Assembly (NCBI RefSeq): GCF_003854965.1
Contig: NZ_RQPI01000014.1
Span: 1-64,000, forward strand
DNA from: Paenibacillus rhizophilus
GTDB taxonomy: Bacteria > Bacillota > Bacilli > Paenibacillales > Paenibacillaceae
DNA length: 64,000 nucleotides
Direction of reading: 5' to 3'
Position 1 is the first letter of the stretch. Each line of letters begins with the position of its first letter. Below, piece by piece: positions 48,582 through 56,944 of this stretch. Both the position numbers and the translations under genes were made by a program. The notes beneath the pieces were generated by a model that saw only the letters and a list, made by a program, of their open reading frames with translations, was not told where the DNA came from and did not search any database.

Positions 48582-48911
48582 TTATTTCCCTTTCAAAAAC
48601 ACTTCTTTTGCTACCATAATGGCAGACATGGCCTTCGGCCATCCCGCGTAAAAAGCAAGATGGATAATGACTTCTTTAAGCTCTTCTTCCGACAGACCAT
48701 TCTCTTTGGCTTTGTTCAAATGAAATCCCAGTTGTTCCGTATTCCCGCCGGCGATCAGGCTGGCTACGGTAATCAAGCTGCGGTCACGCGGAGCCAGCTC
48801 CTTGCGTTCCCATACATCGCCAAACAGAACATCGTCGGTAAGCTCTACGAGCTTCGGCGCGAAATCTCCGATCGCTCTTTGTGCGCCTGTAAGTTCTTTT
48901 TCATTAGACAT
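48582..48911 (-). CDS. Carboxymuconolactone decarboxylase family protein (AhpD-like fold)
   Basis: A 109-residue helical protein of the CMD/AhpD superfamily: LTDDVLFGDVWERKELAPRDRSLITVASLIAGGNTEQLGFHLNKAKENGLSEEELKEVIIHLAFYAGWPKAMSAI. The CxxC pair of AhpD is absent, so it is not a peroxidase partner of that type; it fits the decarboxylase or tautomerase-like branch. It heads the CMD-SDR operon behind a promoter nearly identical in layout to that of the alcohol dehydrogenase gene on the other side of the TetR gene. Confidence 0.9.
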   Translation of the reverse strand: MSNEKELTGAQRAIGDFAPKLVELTDDVLFGDVWERKELAPRDRSLITVASLIAGGNTEQLGFHLNKAKENGLSEEELKEVIIHLAFYAGWPKAMSAIMVAKEVFLKGK

Positions 48912-48965
48912 TTTCCTACCATCCTTCCCTCATATAATAAACATTAAATCAATAATAATTCTTGA

Positions 48966-49052
48966 TGTATTAATGAACTCACGTCTATAATTATAAACAG
49001 CTCCAGAATGTATGCAATTGTCAGATGGGAGCGATTTGTCAAGTAATGAACA
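48966..49052 (-). promoter_or_regulatory. TetR-controlled promoter of the CMD-SDR operon
   Basis: On the minus strand, TGACAATTGCA (49023-49013) and GTTTATAAT (48998-48990) are 14 bases apart. TTCATTA-type half-sites lie at 49044-49052 and 48966-48979. The same two blocks with the same 14-base gap occur at 49680-49713. A plus-strand promoter for the TetR gene (TTGTCA, 17 bases, TTATAG) overlaps the upper half-site. Confidence 0.6.
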
Positions 49053-49102
49053 AATACTTTATAGGTGTTAATTATTTTTTTTAGAAAGTAGGGCGGCCTT
49101 TC

Positions 49103-49648
49103 ATGTCTAAAGTGGATCGAAGAATACTCAAAACGCAAGAAGCGTTGAAAAAAGCTGTTATTGAATTGATGTCTGAGAAAAATTTTGATGACATTACGAT
49201 ACAAGATATTTCCGACAGGGCGAATGTGAGCCGCGGGACCATCTATCTTCATTACATGGATAAATATGATTTGCTGGATAATCTCATGGAAGAACATATA
49301 AACGTTCTAAGGGAGAAGTGCAGAGCGGCATCTGAATTGGAATTTACCGAATCGACTCTTATCTGGACCGAATACTTTGAACGTCATTATTCATTCTTTT
49401 CCATGATGTTAGCGAGTAAAGGCGCTCCTTATTTTCGTGGTCGGTTTCTTGATTTACTGATCGAAGAATTAAAGAATGAGGCCGATGTAATCAAAGGAAA
49501 GAACGAGGGATTAAATGAAGAACTTCTCGTTAGGTTTGCTGCATCTGCTTTCGTGGGGGTAGTGGAATGGTGGTTTATGAACGAAAAGCCTGTCCCGCAT
49601 CAGGTCTTGGCTAAACAACTGGGGACATTATTAGAAAGAAATTTATAA
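49103..49648 (+). CDS. TetR-family transcriptional regulator
   Basis: A 181-residue TetR repressor. The N-terminal HTH reads RRILKTQEALKKAVIELMSEKNFDDITIQDISDRANVSRGTIYLHYMDKYDLLDNLMEEH. The C-terminal ligand domain is typical in size, ending in WWFMNEKPVPHQVLAKQLGTLL. It lies between two oppositely oriented target units, the CMD-SDR operon and an alcohol dehydrogenase gene, whose promoters share a duplicated layout with matching operator half-sites. It probably represses both and itself. A short piece of a similar TetR gene is found at 53062. Confidence 0.92.
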   Translation: MSKVDRRILKTQEALKKAVIELMSEKNFDDITIQDISDRANVSRGTIYLHYMDKYDLLDNLMEEHINVLREKCRAASELEFTESTLIWTEYFERHYSFFSMMLASKGAPYFRGRFLDLLIEELKNEADVIKGKNEGLNEELLVRFAASAFVGVVEWWFMNEKPVPHQVLAKQLGTLLERNL

Positions 49649-49650
49649 TC

Positions 49651-49713
49651 TGTTCATTAATGAACAAATGCAGTTGATTTGACAATTGCAAGCAGTATGA
49701 ATTCGTTTATAAT
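49651..49713 (+). promoter_or_regulatory. TetR operator and promoter of the alcohol dehydrogenase gene
   Basis: TGTTCATTAATGAACA at 49651-49666 is a perfect 16-base palindrome. Downstream, -35 TTGCAA (49686-49691) and -10 TATAAT (49708-49713) are 16 bases apart. The blocks TGACAATTGCA and GTTTATAAT repeat those of the CMD promoter. Confidence 0.75.
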
Positions 49714-49780
49714 AATAAACATATGTATATTAAAGTATCGATGTTATTTATCTTTAGGAGCAAAGGAGTAGTGAAAAAAC

Positions 49781-50821
49781 ATGTGTAAGACTCATGTTCT
49801 AAGTGTCCCAAGTGCAAAAGCGACATTTGAAAAGACCACTATTGAACGGAGAGAATTGCGGCCGGACGACGTCTTAATCGATATTAAGTTCTCCGGGATT
49901 TGCCACTCCGACATCCACAGTGCATTCGATGAATGGGGCGGCGGAATTTTCCCAATGGTTCCTGGTCACGAAATCGCCGGAATTGTGGCAGCAGTAGGAA
50001 CAGAAGTTAGCAAATTCGCGGTTGGCGATCGCGTTGGCGTCGGCTGCTTTGTTGACTCCTGCGGAGAATGCGAATACTGCCTTAAAGGTGAGGAGCAATA
50101 TTGTACGAAAGGCTTTGTCGCCACCTACAACTCCCTGGACTATGACGGCAATCCGACATACGGCGGATACAGCCAAAAAATAGTGGTAACAGAACGATTC
50201 GTTGTCCGGATTCCGGACAGTCTGGAGCTGAATGTGGCAAGCCCGCTGCTGTGTGCAGGCATCACGACATACTCTCCTTTGAAGCACTGGAACGCCGGTT
50301 CGGGCAAGAAAGTTGCCATTGTGGGAGTGGGGGGTCTTGGCCACCTTGCGATCCAATATGCGCATGCCATGGGTGCTGAAGTCACCGTCCTGAGCCGGTC
50401 TATCGGTAAAAAAGAGGAAGCCCTGAGCTTTGGCGCCGATCATTACTTTGCAACGAGCGATCCCGCCACATTCAAAACATTGGCCAGTCAATTCGACCTC
50501 ATCTTAAATACCGTGTCTGCAAATCTTGACGTTGATGCGTATTTATCGCTGCTTCGCATCGATGGAACGCTTGTCAATGTCGGTGCGCCGGCCGAGCCGG
50601 ATAAGTACCAGGTATTTTCCTTGATCATGGGCCGCCGCAGTATCGCAGGCTCACTCGTTGGCGGAATCCGGGAAACGCAAGAGATGCTCGATTTCTCCGC
50701 GGAGCACGGCATTGCCCCCAAAATCGAGGTGATTCGCGCGGACCAGGTAGACGAAGCGTATCAGCGTGTCCTCCGCAGCGATGTGCGTTATCGATTCGTT
50801 ATTGACGTGTCTACGTTGTAA
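49781..50821 (+). CDS. Zinc-dependent NAD(P)H alcohol dehydrogenase (CAD-like)
   Basis: A 346-residue medium-chain dehydrogenase. The catalytic zinc ligands are in GICHSDIHSA and GHEIAG, the structural zinc ligands are the four cysteines in CGECEYCLKGEEQYC, and the nucleotide site is VGVGGLGHLAIQYAHAMGAEV near residue 190 followed by SRSIGKKEEA, which suggests NADPH. It resembles YjgB/AdhC enzymes that reduce aldehydes. It lies behind a TetR operator and ends before a strong terminator, so it is a single-gene unit. Confidence 0.93.
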   Translation: MCKTHVLSVPSAKATFEKTTIERRELRPDDVLIDIKFSGICHSDIHSAFDEWGGGIFPMVPGHEIAGIVAAVGTEVSKFAVGDRVGVGCFVDSCGECEYCLKGEEQYCTKGFVATYNSLDYDGNPTYGGYSQKIVVTERFVVRIPDSLELNVASPLLCAGITTYSPLKHWNAGSGKKVAIVGVGGLGHLAIQYAHAMGAEVTVLSRSIGKKEEALSFGADHYFATSDPATFKTLASQFDLILNTVSANLDVDAYLSLLRIDGTLVNVGAPAEPDKYQVFSLIMGRRSIAGSLVGGIRETQEMLDFSAEHGIAPKIEVIRADQVDEAYQRVLRSDVRYRFVIDVSTL

Positions 50822-50828
50822 TTCATAA

Positions 50829-50885
50829 AGATGGGGCTGTCCCCAAAGTCGTCGTAGATGACTTAGGGATCGCCCCATCTTTTTG
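50829..50885 (+). terminator. Terminator of the alcohol dehydrogenase gene
   Basis: AGATGGGGC (50829-50837) pairs perfectly with GCCCCATCT (50872-50880), followed by TTTTG. The loop contains GTCGTCGTAGATGAC, which forms a second small helix. Confidence 0.85.
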
Positions 50886-50991
50886 AAATAGATGGATAAA
50901 TTTTGTTGTTTCTTTCGTCTATATGGGAAACTATGCTAATAACAGTTCCGAATTAGAGGCCGGTAGACCGCCTCAGTACTTTCTACAAAAC

Positions 50992-51735
50992 TCAATTGAA
51001 CCCGCCGTTTACGCGAATCGTCTGACCTGTTATCCAACGGGCTTTGTCGCTGACGAGCAACTCGATCGCATTCGCGATGTCCTCCGGTTCGCCAAGCCGT
51101 CCAAACGCATTCATTCGGCGGTACGAATCAATTAACTCCTCTGATTTGCCGTTCAAGAATAACTCGGTTGACACTTGCCCGGGCGCTATGCAATTGATGA
51201 CGATGTCTTTCGGACCGAATTCCTTTGCCAACTGACGGGTCAACTGCTCGACCGCACCTTTCGTTACAGCGTAGACGCTGTACGTTGGGAGCATCGCGCC
51301 CGACACGGAGGTCGAGAAGTTGACGATCGTCCCGCCTTTTGCCATATGCTTCATTGCTTGTTGACAAGCGAAATAAGTCCCTTTCACGTTGATCGCGAAA
51401 TTCCGGTCAAACATCTCCTCCGTCACATCCGCGATAGCCTTACATTCCATGACGCCGGCATTATTGATCAGAATGTCCAAGCGTCCAAATCGCTCAATAG
51501 TCTCCGAGAATAACGCTTCGACTTCATTCACCTTGCTCACATCGGCGCGGATTGCCGCCGCTTCACCACCGAATTGTTCAATCGTCTTTACGACCTCGTC
51601 CGCTTTCTCCTGATTCGAAGAATAATTGACAACCACTTTCGCGCCGGATTGCGCTAATTGGATGGCTACTTGCCGTCCGATACCCCGCGACGCCCCAGTG
51701 ATGATCGCGACTTTTCCATTCAAACTCATTTCCAT
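50992..51735 (-). CDS. SDR family oxidoreductase (FabG-like)
   Basis: A 247-residue short-chain dehydrogenase with all classical motifs: TGASRGIGRQVAIQLAQSG for the cofactor, NNAGVMECKAIADV, the catalytic serine in FSTSVSGAMLPTYSVYAVTKGAVEQLTRQLA with Tyr and Lys in YAVTK, and the C-terminal WITGQTIRVNGGFN. It should reduce a ketone or aldehyde with NADPH. It is divergent from an AraC-type regulator and shares its intergenic TAGGCAAGGATT site, so it is the likely target of that regulator. Confidence 0.93.
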   Translation of the reverse strand: MEMSLNGKVAIITGASRGIGRQVAIQLAQSGAKVVVNYSSNQEKADEVVKTIEQFGGEAAAIRADVSKVNEVEALFSETIERFGRLDILINNAGVMECKAIADVTEEMFDRNFAINVKGTYFACQQAMKHMAKGGTIVNFSTSVSGAMLPTYSVYAVTKGAVEQLTRQLAKEFGPKDIVINCIAPGQVSTELFLNGKSEELIDSYRRMNAFGRLGEPEDIANAIELLVSDKARWITGQTIRVNGGFN

Positions 51736-51839
51736 TCTCTCCTTTATTTTGATTTTGGCCGATTGGTTTTCCGCCGTGCCCGACCTTGTAAACTTATTAT
51801 ATTGAATGTTTGTATTAACCCGTTAGAACATACCTGTTC

Positions 51840-51851
51840 AATCCTTGCCTA
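51840..51851. promoter_or_regulatory. Candidate AraC operator between SDR and AraC genes
   Basis: TAGGCAAGGATT (minus strand) matches the site at 38018-38029 in 11 of 12 positions and lies 64 bases before the AraC start. Confidence 0.5.
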
Positions 51852-51914
51852 TTTCTCTTCTGTCTCGTTATTATAAAAGTAAACCATACCCTTTCTGGAA
51901 AGGAACTCGCAAAC

Positions 51915-52814
51915 ATGGACGAATCACTGCGAATGGAGCAAGCCTTGCAACAATTGGCGCTCTTGATACGTCGCCATGCTCCGTCGAACGGCACGCATCA
52001 GACGTCCGTGCCTTCTTTGGCGTTAATGCATACCACACAGTTGTCAGAACCGCTGGAATCTGTATATAAGCCATCCATTTGCGTCGTGGCGCAAGGGGCG
52101 AAAACGGCTACACTGGCCGACGAAACCTACCGATACGATCCTTCGACTTACCTGGCCACTTCCGTTGAATTGCCGATCATCGGCAAAATCATCGAGGCTT
52201 CGCCCGAGATCCCGTATTTAAGTTTGAAACTGAGCTTTGACCCCGACGTCATCCTGGACATCGTGAAAGAGACGAATCGTCCCGTTATCGTTCCCGTGGA
52301 AGCCTGTCGCGGCATAACCGTGAACCGAACGTCTCCCGCATTACTCGAAGCCATCGTGCGGCTCATGCAGTTGCTAAACGAGCCTGAGGACGTTCCGATT
52401 CTGGCGCCGCTCGTCATCCGCGAAATTCTGTATCGAGTGCTTCAAGGCGAACAAGGCGCGCGCATCCATCAATTCGCGATCATTGGCAGCCATGCGCACA
52501 ACATCGCTCAAGCGATCCAGTTGATTAACCGGCAATACGACCGTCCGCTCGTGATCGAGCAGCTTGCAAAGTCCGTAAACATGAGCACGTCGGCGTTTCA
52601 TAAACATTTCAAGCGCGTCACGGCGATGAGCCCGTTGCAATACCAGAAAATGGTGCGTTTGCAAGAAGCCCGGCGCTTAATGTTGACGGAGACCGTACAA
52701 GCTTCCGATGCGGCCTTCCGCGTAGGCTACGAGAGCCCGTCCCAGTTCAGCCGAGAATATGCCCGTATGTACGGTCGACCACCGATGCTGGATGTTCAGG
52801 AGCTTCGCGGTTGA
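51915..52814 (+). CDS. AraC-family transcriptional regulator (AraC_N type)
   Basis: A 299-residue paralogue of the regulator at 38106. The AraC_N half reads SVPSLALMHTTQLSEPLESVYKPSICVVAQGAKTATL. The HTH pair reads LVIEQLAKSVNMSTSAFHKHFKRVTAMSPLQYQKMVRLQEARRLM and QASDAAFRVGYESPSQFSREYARMYG. GGAAAGG precedes the ATG. It is divergent from a FabG-like SDR, and the shared site suggests that both paralogues recognise similar DNA. The signal is probably an aldehyde, as for YqhC-type relatives; this is inferred. Confidence 0.92.
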   Translation: MDESLRMEQALQQLALLIRRHAPSNGTHQTSVPSLALMHTTQLSEPLESVYKPSICVVAQGAKTATLADETYRYDPSTYLATSVELPIIGKIIEASPEIPYLSLKLSFDPDVILDIVKETNRPVIVPVEACRGITVNRTSPALLEAIVRLMQLLNEPEDVPILAPLVIREILYRVLQGEQGARIHQFAIIGSHAHNIAQAIQLINRQYDRPLVIEQLAKSVNMSTSAFHKHFKRVTAMSPLQYQKMVRLQEARRLMLTETVQASDAAFRVGYESPSQFSREYARMYGRPPMLDVQELRG

Positions 52815-53106
52815 TCGCGAGCTCCACTGTGCTTGGCTGAATTCCATGAATGGCAGCAAGAGAAAGTTTGGCATAGACAAAAAACAGGGCCTTGACGATT
52901 GATCGTCAAGGCCCTGTTCTCCATATAGTCCGAGTGCGTAGGCGAGTTCCTCCTGTTCTTCCTCGGTCAACTCCAGCTTCGTCTTTTTACCCAATTTTCT
53001 CTGCTGCTGAATGAATCCTGCCAGGTAGCCACCCATGCCCCTCTCGGGGCACAATAGATTAATGAAAATTTTTGATGACATTACGATACAGGATCTTTCG
53101 CTCTTA
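52815..53106. other. Degenerate junction: TetR fragment, open frame and large hairpin
   Basis: 53062-53099 encodes LMKIFDDITIQDLS in the plus direction, a short piece of a TetR gene that shares TTGATGACATTACGATACA with the intact gene at 49103. On the minus strand about 45 codons from 53036 (GGYLAGFIQQQRKLGKK, then LTEEEQEELAYALGLYGEQG) look coding but run into a terminator-like palindrome; I cannot name the family. The stretch appears to be a join between the oxidoreductase region and the PTS locus. Confidence 0.5.
52877..52918 (-). terminator. Large perfect hairpin terminator after the RpiR gene
   Basis: AACAGGGCCTTGACGAT (52883-52899) pairs over 17 bases with 52902-52918. On the minus strand it is followed by TTTTTTGTC, so it ends leftward transcription from the RpiR side. 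Confidence 0.85.
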
Positions 53107-53862
53107 TTATTCATCAAAGAGAATAAACTCACGATATTTTCGCGCAATGACATCCAGTATCACTTCTAACCCAATCAACGAATGAACGACTTGCTTTTGA
53201 TAACTTGGCAATGGAGTTGCTTCAAAAAAGAATGAATAGTCGGCATGCTCGGTCAAAAAATTACTTCCGAATTTCGTAATGGCTGCAATCGTTACGTTTT
53301 TTATTTTTAACGCCCGAACGACATCTTTTATCATTTCTGTTTCGCCGCTAAATGAAGTAAATATAACCAAATCGTCTTCCGTAATAATAGAACTATTAAT
53401 CGCCAAGTTTGTCTCGCCTGAAATCAATATATTTTGTCGATTCGCAATCATTAAATCCTTGGAAAATTCTTTTGTGAAATTATTCTGTGAGAAACCGGTG
53501 GCGTATAAAAAGACCATGCGTGCATTTTTCAACTTCACCAGGAAAGGCTGGAAATTCGTTTGCTCTACATATCGAAAAATCCGGTCTAAATCCCGTTTTA
53601 ATAATAGAGTCAAATCACTGGGCTCAAGTGAGGATAGGGTCATGTCCGACCTGAGAGCATACTTCAATTCTGAAAATCCATGATATCCCAGCTTTTTTGC
53701 CAAGCGCAGCACCGAACTTTTTGAACTAAGCAATGCCTCGCCTAATTCGACGATATTCATGCTAATGACATCTTGGGGCCGATTGGTTATGAATCTTACC
53801 ATTTCTTTTTCAGAATCGGTCAAATCGTCATAATGTATCTTTACACGCAAGTCAAAATCCAT
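53107..53862 (-). CDS. RpiR/MurR-family transcriptional regulator
   Basis: A regulator of about 251 residues. The HTH_6 domain (residues 1-75) reads LTDSEKEMVRFITNRPQDVISMNIVELGEALLSSKSSVLRLAKKLGYHGFSELKYALR. The SIS sugar-phosphate domain shows MVFLYATGFSQNNFTKEFSKDLMIAN and DLVIFTSFSGETEMIKDVVRALK. It should sense a phosphorylated sugar. The start is placed at ATG 53862; an earlier start at 53919 would lie in the terminator of the preceding operon. Being next to the Man-PTS/GH13 operon on the same strand, it probably controls that operon. Confidence 0.88.
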   Translation of the reverse strand: MDFDLRVKIHYDDLTDSEKEMVRFITNRPQDVISMNIVELGEALLSSKSSVLRLAKKLGYHGFSELKYALRSDMTLSSLEPSDLTLLLKRDLDRIFRYVEQTNFQPFLVKLKNARMVFLYATGFSQNNFTKEFSKDLMIANRQNILISGETNLAINSSIITEDDLVIFTSFSGETEMIKDVVRALKIKNVTIAAITKFGSNFLTEHADYSFFFEATPLPSYQKQVVHSLIGLEVILDVIARKYREFILFDE

Positions 53863-53916
53863 AAGCAACACCATTCCTGAAAAATGTATTGGATCAGATC
53901 CTTTTTTAGTATACAG

Positions 53917-53953
53917 CAAAAAAGACTAGTAAGAGGCAATTCTCTACTAGTCT
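53917..53953 (-). terminator. Terminator of the Man-PTS/GH13 operon
   Basis: AGACTAGTA-AGAG pairs with CTCT-ACTAGTCT with one bulge (53923-53953). On the minus strand it is followed by a six-T run. It separates the operon from the RpiR gene. Confidence 0.8.
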
Positions 53954-53971
53954 AGTCCTATTGTCAGTTCT

Positions 53972-55654
53972 TTATTCTTCAATAAAATAAATTACAGCTT
54001 CATACGGACGAAGCTCCAGGTTGCCCAGCTCTTTCCGGGTATCCGGATAATTGGATAGTAACAATCTGCCGAAGGAGTGCTTCAGCTCCTCAGGCAATTT
54101 ATAATTAACTTTTCTCTCGGAGAAGGAGCAGATGACTACTAACTTCTGCTGATCCAGGGTACGCGTATACCCGTAGACAGCGGAATCGTATGGATGAATC
54201 AGTTCATATACTCCGTCAACCACAACCGGAAGCTCTTTCCGTAGACGGATCAGTTCTTTGTAATGGTAATACACCGAGTTTGGATCGGCCAAGCAATCCT
54301 CCACATTAATCCAGTCGTTATCCGGGCTGAAATCAATCCACGGCGTTCCGCTTGTAAATCCATAATTATCCGATCCATTCCATGGCATCGGTGTGCGCGC
54401 ATTATCACGCGACTTCAAGAAGATGGACTCTTTAATGTACGCTTCCGGAAGTCCTTTTTCCTCAAATTCTTCCTTCATACAATAGGTTTCAATATCCTTA
54501 TACTGATCTGAAGAAGCGAAGCGGACATTGCGCATTCCCAGCTCTTCTCCCTGATAAATATAAGGCGTACCTTTCATCATATGAAGGAGGGTTCCTAACA
54601 TTTTTGCAGATTCTACCCGATAGGTTGTGTCATTTCCAAAGCGGGTAACTGCACGCGGCTGATCATGATTGCTCCAATAAAGGGAGTTCCATCCCCTGCC
54701 TTCCAGTTTGTCCTGCCACTCTGTCATAACGTCCCGTAAATCGCTCAGCTTGAAACGGATGTCTGAGAATTTTCCAAAGGGTCCGTAATCCAGATGCATG
54801 TGATCGAAATGGAAGACCATATTTAATTCCTTCCGATCCGGGTCTGTGTATAAAACCGCTTGGTCACTATTTGTATTTGCTGTCTCTCCAACGGTCATAA
54901 TGTTATATTTGCTTAATACTTCTTGATTCATTTCATGGAGAAATTCGTGGACACGCGGTCCATTAGAAGCACCAATATAATACGATTTGGTATAGATTGC
55001 ATCCTCCGGTGCATCCGGCCAATCCTGACGTTTACTGATTAAGCTGATTACATCCATCCGGAAACCGTCGATTCCCGTCTCGAACCAGAATTTCATCATA
55101 TCATAAATCGCTTCACGGACCTTGGGATTCTCCCAGTTCAAATCCGGCTGTTCTTTGGCAAACAGATGCAGATAAAATTGTCCGCGGCTCTCGACATACT
55201 CCCAGGCCGGACCGCCAAAGGTCGAGCCCCAATTCGTGGGCACACTTCCATCTTCTTTTGGGTCTTTCCAAATGTAAAAGTCTGAAAACTCATTGTCCCG
55301 CGATTCACATGACTTCTTAAACCATTCATGCTGATCGCTCGTATGATTAACCACCAAGTCCATAATAATCTTAATATTTAAGAGGTGCGCTTGATCCAAA
55401 AGCCGTTTAAAATCATCCATCGTCCCGTATTCGGGATTGATATTATAATAATCTGCAATGTCATATCCATTATCCACCAGGGGTGATTGATAAATCGGAT
55501 TCAACCAGATCACGCTAATGCCCAAATCCGCTAAATACGGGAGTTTTTCAATAATTCCGTTTAGATCACCTATACCACTTCCAGTTGTATCTTTAAAACT
55601 TTGCGGATAAACTTGGTAAACGACGCTTTTTTTCCACCAATCTTTTTCATTCAT
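53972..55654 (-). CDS. GH13 alpha-glucosidase (oligo-1,6-glucosidase-like)
   Basis: An enzyme of about 560 residues of the GH13_31 type. VYQVYPQSFKDTTGSGIGDLNGIIEKLPYLADLGISVIWLNPIYQSP opens the barrel, DLVVNHTSDQHEWF is region I, FRMDVISLISK holds the nucleophile aspartate, VGETANTNSDQ the acid/base glutamate and NHDQPR the third acid. Such enzymes cleave isomaltose, sucrose isomers or their 6-phosphates. It is the last gene of a mannose-family PTS operon, so the substrate is probably a disaccharide brought in by that PTS. The start near 55654 overlaps the EIIA gene end within GATGA repeats. Confidence 0.92.
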   Translation of the reverse strand: MNEKDWWKKSVVYQVYPQSFKDTTGSGIGDLNGIIEKLPYLADLGISVIWLNPIYQSPLVDNGYDIADYYNINPEYGTMDDFKRLLDQAHLLNIKIIMDLVVNHTSDQHEWFKKSCESRDNEFSDFYIWKDPKEDGSVPTNWGSTFGGPAWEYVESRGQFYLHLFAKEQPDLNWENPKVREAIYDMMKFWFETGIDGFRMDVISLISKRQDWPDAPEDAIYTKSYYIGASNGPRVHEFLHEMNQEVLSKYNIMTVGETANTNSDQAVLYTDPDRKELNMVFHFDHMHLDYGPFGKFSDIRFKLSDLRDVMTEWQDKLEGRGWNSLYWSNHDQPRAVTRFGNDTTYRVESAKMLGTLLHMMKGTPYIYQGEELGMRNVRFASSDQYKDIETYCMKEEFEEKGLPEAYIKESIFLKSRDNARTPMPWNGSDNYGFTSGTPWIDFSPDNDWINVEDCLADPNSVYYHYKELIRLRKELPVVVDGVYELIHPYDSAVYGYTRTLDQQKLVVICSFSERKVNYKLPEELKHSFGRLLLSNYPDTRKELGNLELRPYEAVIYFIEE

Positions 55655-55667
55655 CATCTCATTCATC

Positions 55668-56090
55668 TCATTCATCTTCTTCATCATCTTTTGGCATATT
55701 GGCGACGAAGTCATTTACATATACTAACTGTTCCCTTGCTTCATTCACGGCATTAAGAATTTGATCGGCTGTTAAATATTCATCATCAGGCTGAACCAGT
55801 ACGGAAATGATAACCGGTAAATTTATTCCCGCTATGATGTGGAAGTGCGGGTGGGTCATATATGGTGCGAATGCCTGATTAACCGATCCTCCGAGCAAGT
55901 CCGTGAACACCACTACTTCATCTTCTTCCCCCACATCGCCTAACAATTCTTTGACTTCTTCCTTAACCGGTGTGTTGGTCAGGTACGCTGAAAGGGCATG
56001 AACATTACCTATACCTTTAGTTATATAGTTTAAAGTTTCTTTTATACCTTCTGCCATTCTATCGTGGCTGGCAATGATAATTTTTCGCAT
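55668..56090 (-). CDS. Mannose-family PTS EIIA component
   Basis: A 140-residue EIIA of the mannose family. KIIIASHDRMAEGIKETLNYI carries the phosphorylated histidine at residue 9; VVFTDLLGGSVNQAFAPYMTHPHFHIIAGINLPVI is the family's central segment. It accepts phosphate from HPr and passes it to the separate EIIB. The acidic C-terminus (KDDEEDE) is encoded by GATGA repeats that run into the GH13 gene. It lies 35 bases after the EIID gene. Confidence 0.92.
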   Translation of the reverse strand: MRKIIIASHDRMAEGIKETLNYITKGIGNVHALSAYLTNTPVKEEVKELLGDVGEEDEVVVFTDLLGGSVNQAFAPYMTHPHFHIIAGINLPVIISVLVQPDDEYLTADQILNAVNEAREQLVYVNDFVANMPKDDEEDE

Positions 56091-56125
56091 ATGTTTGGTT
56101 CCCTTTCCTTTCTGGTCTTTAGCGA

Positions 56126-56944
56126 TTAAACACCCAAAATTCCAAAGTAAGAGCAGACTAACGCTAAAGCAATGATCAAAAATATGATGTTTGTGAGGCT
56201 GAGCTTCTTCGACCCGATCAACTTATAGACGACAAGGGTCAATACCGCCGGCAGCAGCGCCGGCATAATCTTGTCCAGAATTTCGGTTTGAATGGGCAGC
56301 GTGACTTCTCCCGTTTGATACTTAAGCTGAATATTCATTTTGACAACGGCTGGAATTAATGCGCCAACAACGGTTAACCCCATGATGGAGGCTGCTTCAG
56401 TAAAGATATTTAATCTGTCGCCGAGGGCAGTGATTAATTTCAATCCGGAGGTGTGGCCCACATCAAACAATTTAATCCGGAAAAAGAAGAAGACGATATT
56501 AAGCAGCAACCAAATAATCGCACCTGTCGGATTTCCCTGTAAGCCCATATATCCGGCAATTGACCCCATAATCGTTGGGTACAGTACCCAAACAAGCGTA
56601 TCTCCAACACCGGCAAGCGGTCCCATCATCCCCGTTTTAAACGCTTGAACTGCATCCTTCGATTGGATGCCATCCTTCTGTTCCATCGCTACCGAGGCTC
56701 CCAGGAGGAGATTGGCCATCCAGGTCGTGGTATTGAAGTAATTGAAATGATTATTTAAAGATGCTTTATAGTCCTCATCTTTTTTATGGATTTTGCGTAA
56801 AACCTTGTTCAGTCCAAACACAACCGCCGGAGCCTGCTGGTTCTCGTAATTAAAGGTGTTACAAGCCATGAACATATACCGGATGGCTGCTGCGCGGATG
56901 TCTCTTTTCGTTACATTATTTGTTGCCGGTTCTGCGTTACTCAT
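56126..56944 (-). CDS. Mannose-family PTS EIID component
   Basis: A 272-residue membrane component. NVTKRDIRAAAIRYMFMACNTFNYENQQAPAVVFGLNKVLRKI and GMMGPLAGVGDTLVWVLYPTIMGSIAGYMGLQGN are hallmark EIID segments, followed by hydrophobic helices at the C-terminus. EIID forms the sugar channel with EIIC. The ATG at 56944 is chosen for AAGGAGACG eight bases upstream and overlaps the EIIC stop by eight bases, so the two are translationally coupled. Confidence 0.93.
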   Translation of the reverse strand: MSNAEPATNNVTKRDIRAAAIRYMFMACNTFNYENQQAPAVVFGLNKVLRKIHKKDEDYKASLNNHFNYFNTTTWMANLLLGASVAMEQKDGIQSKDAVQAFKTGMMGPLAGVGDTLVWVLYPTIMGSIAGYMGLQGNPTGAIIWLLLNIVFFFFRIKLFDVGHTSGLKLITALGDRLNIFTEAASIMGLTVVGALIPAVVKMNIQLKYQTGEVTLPIQTEILDKIMPALLPAVLTLVVYKLIGSKKLSLTNIIFLIIALALVCSYFGILGV

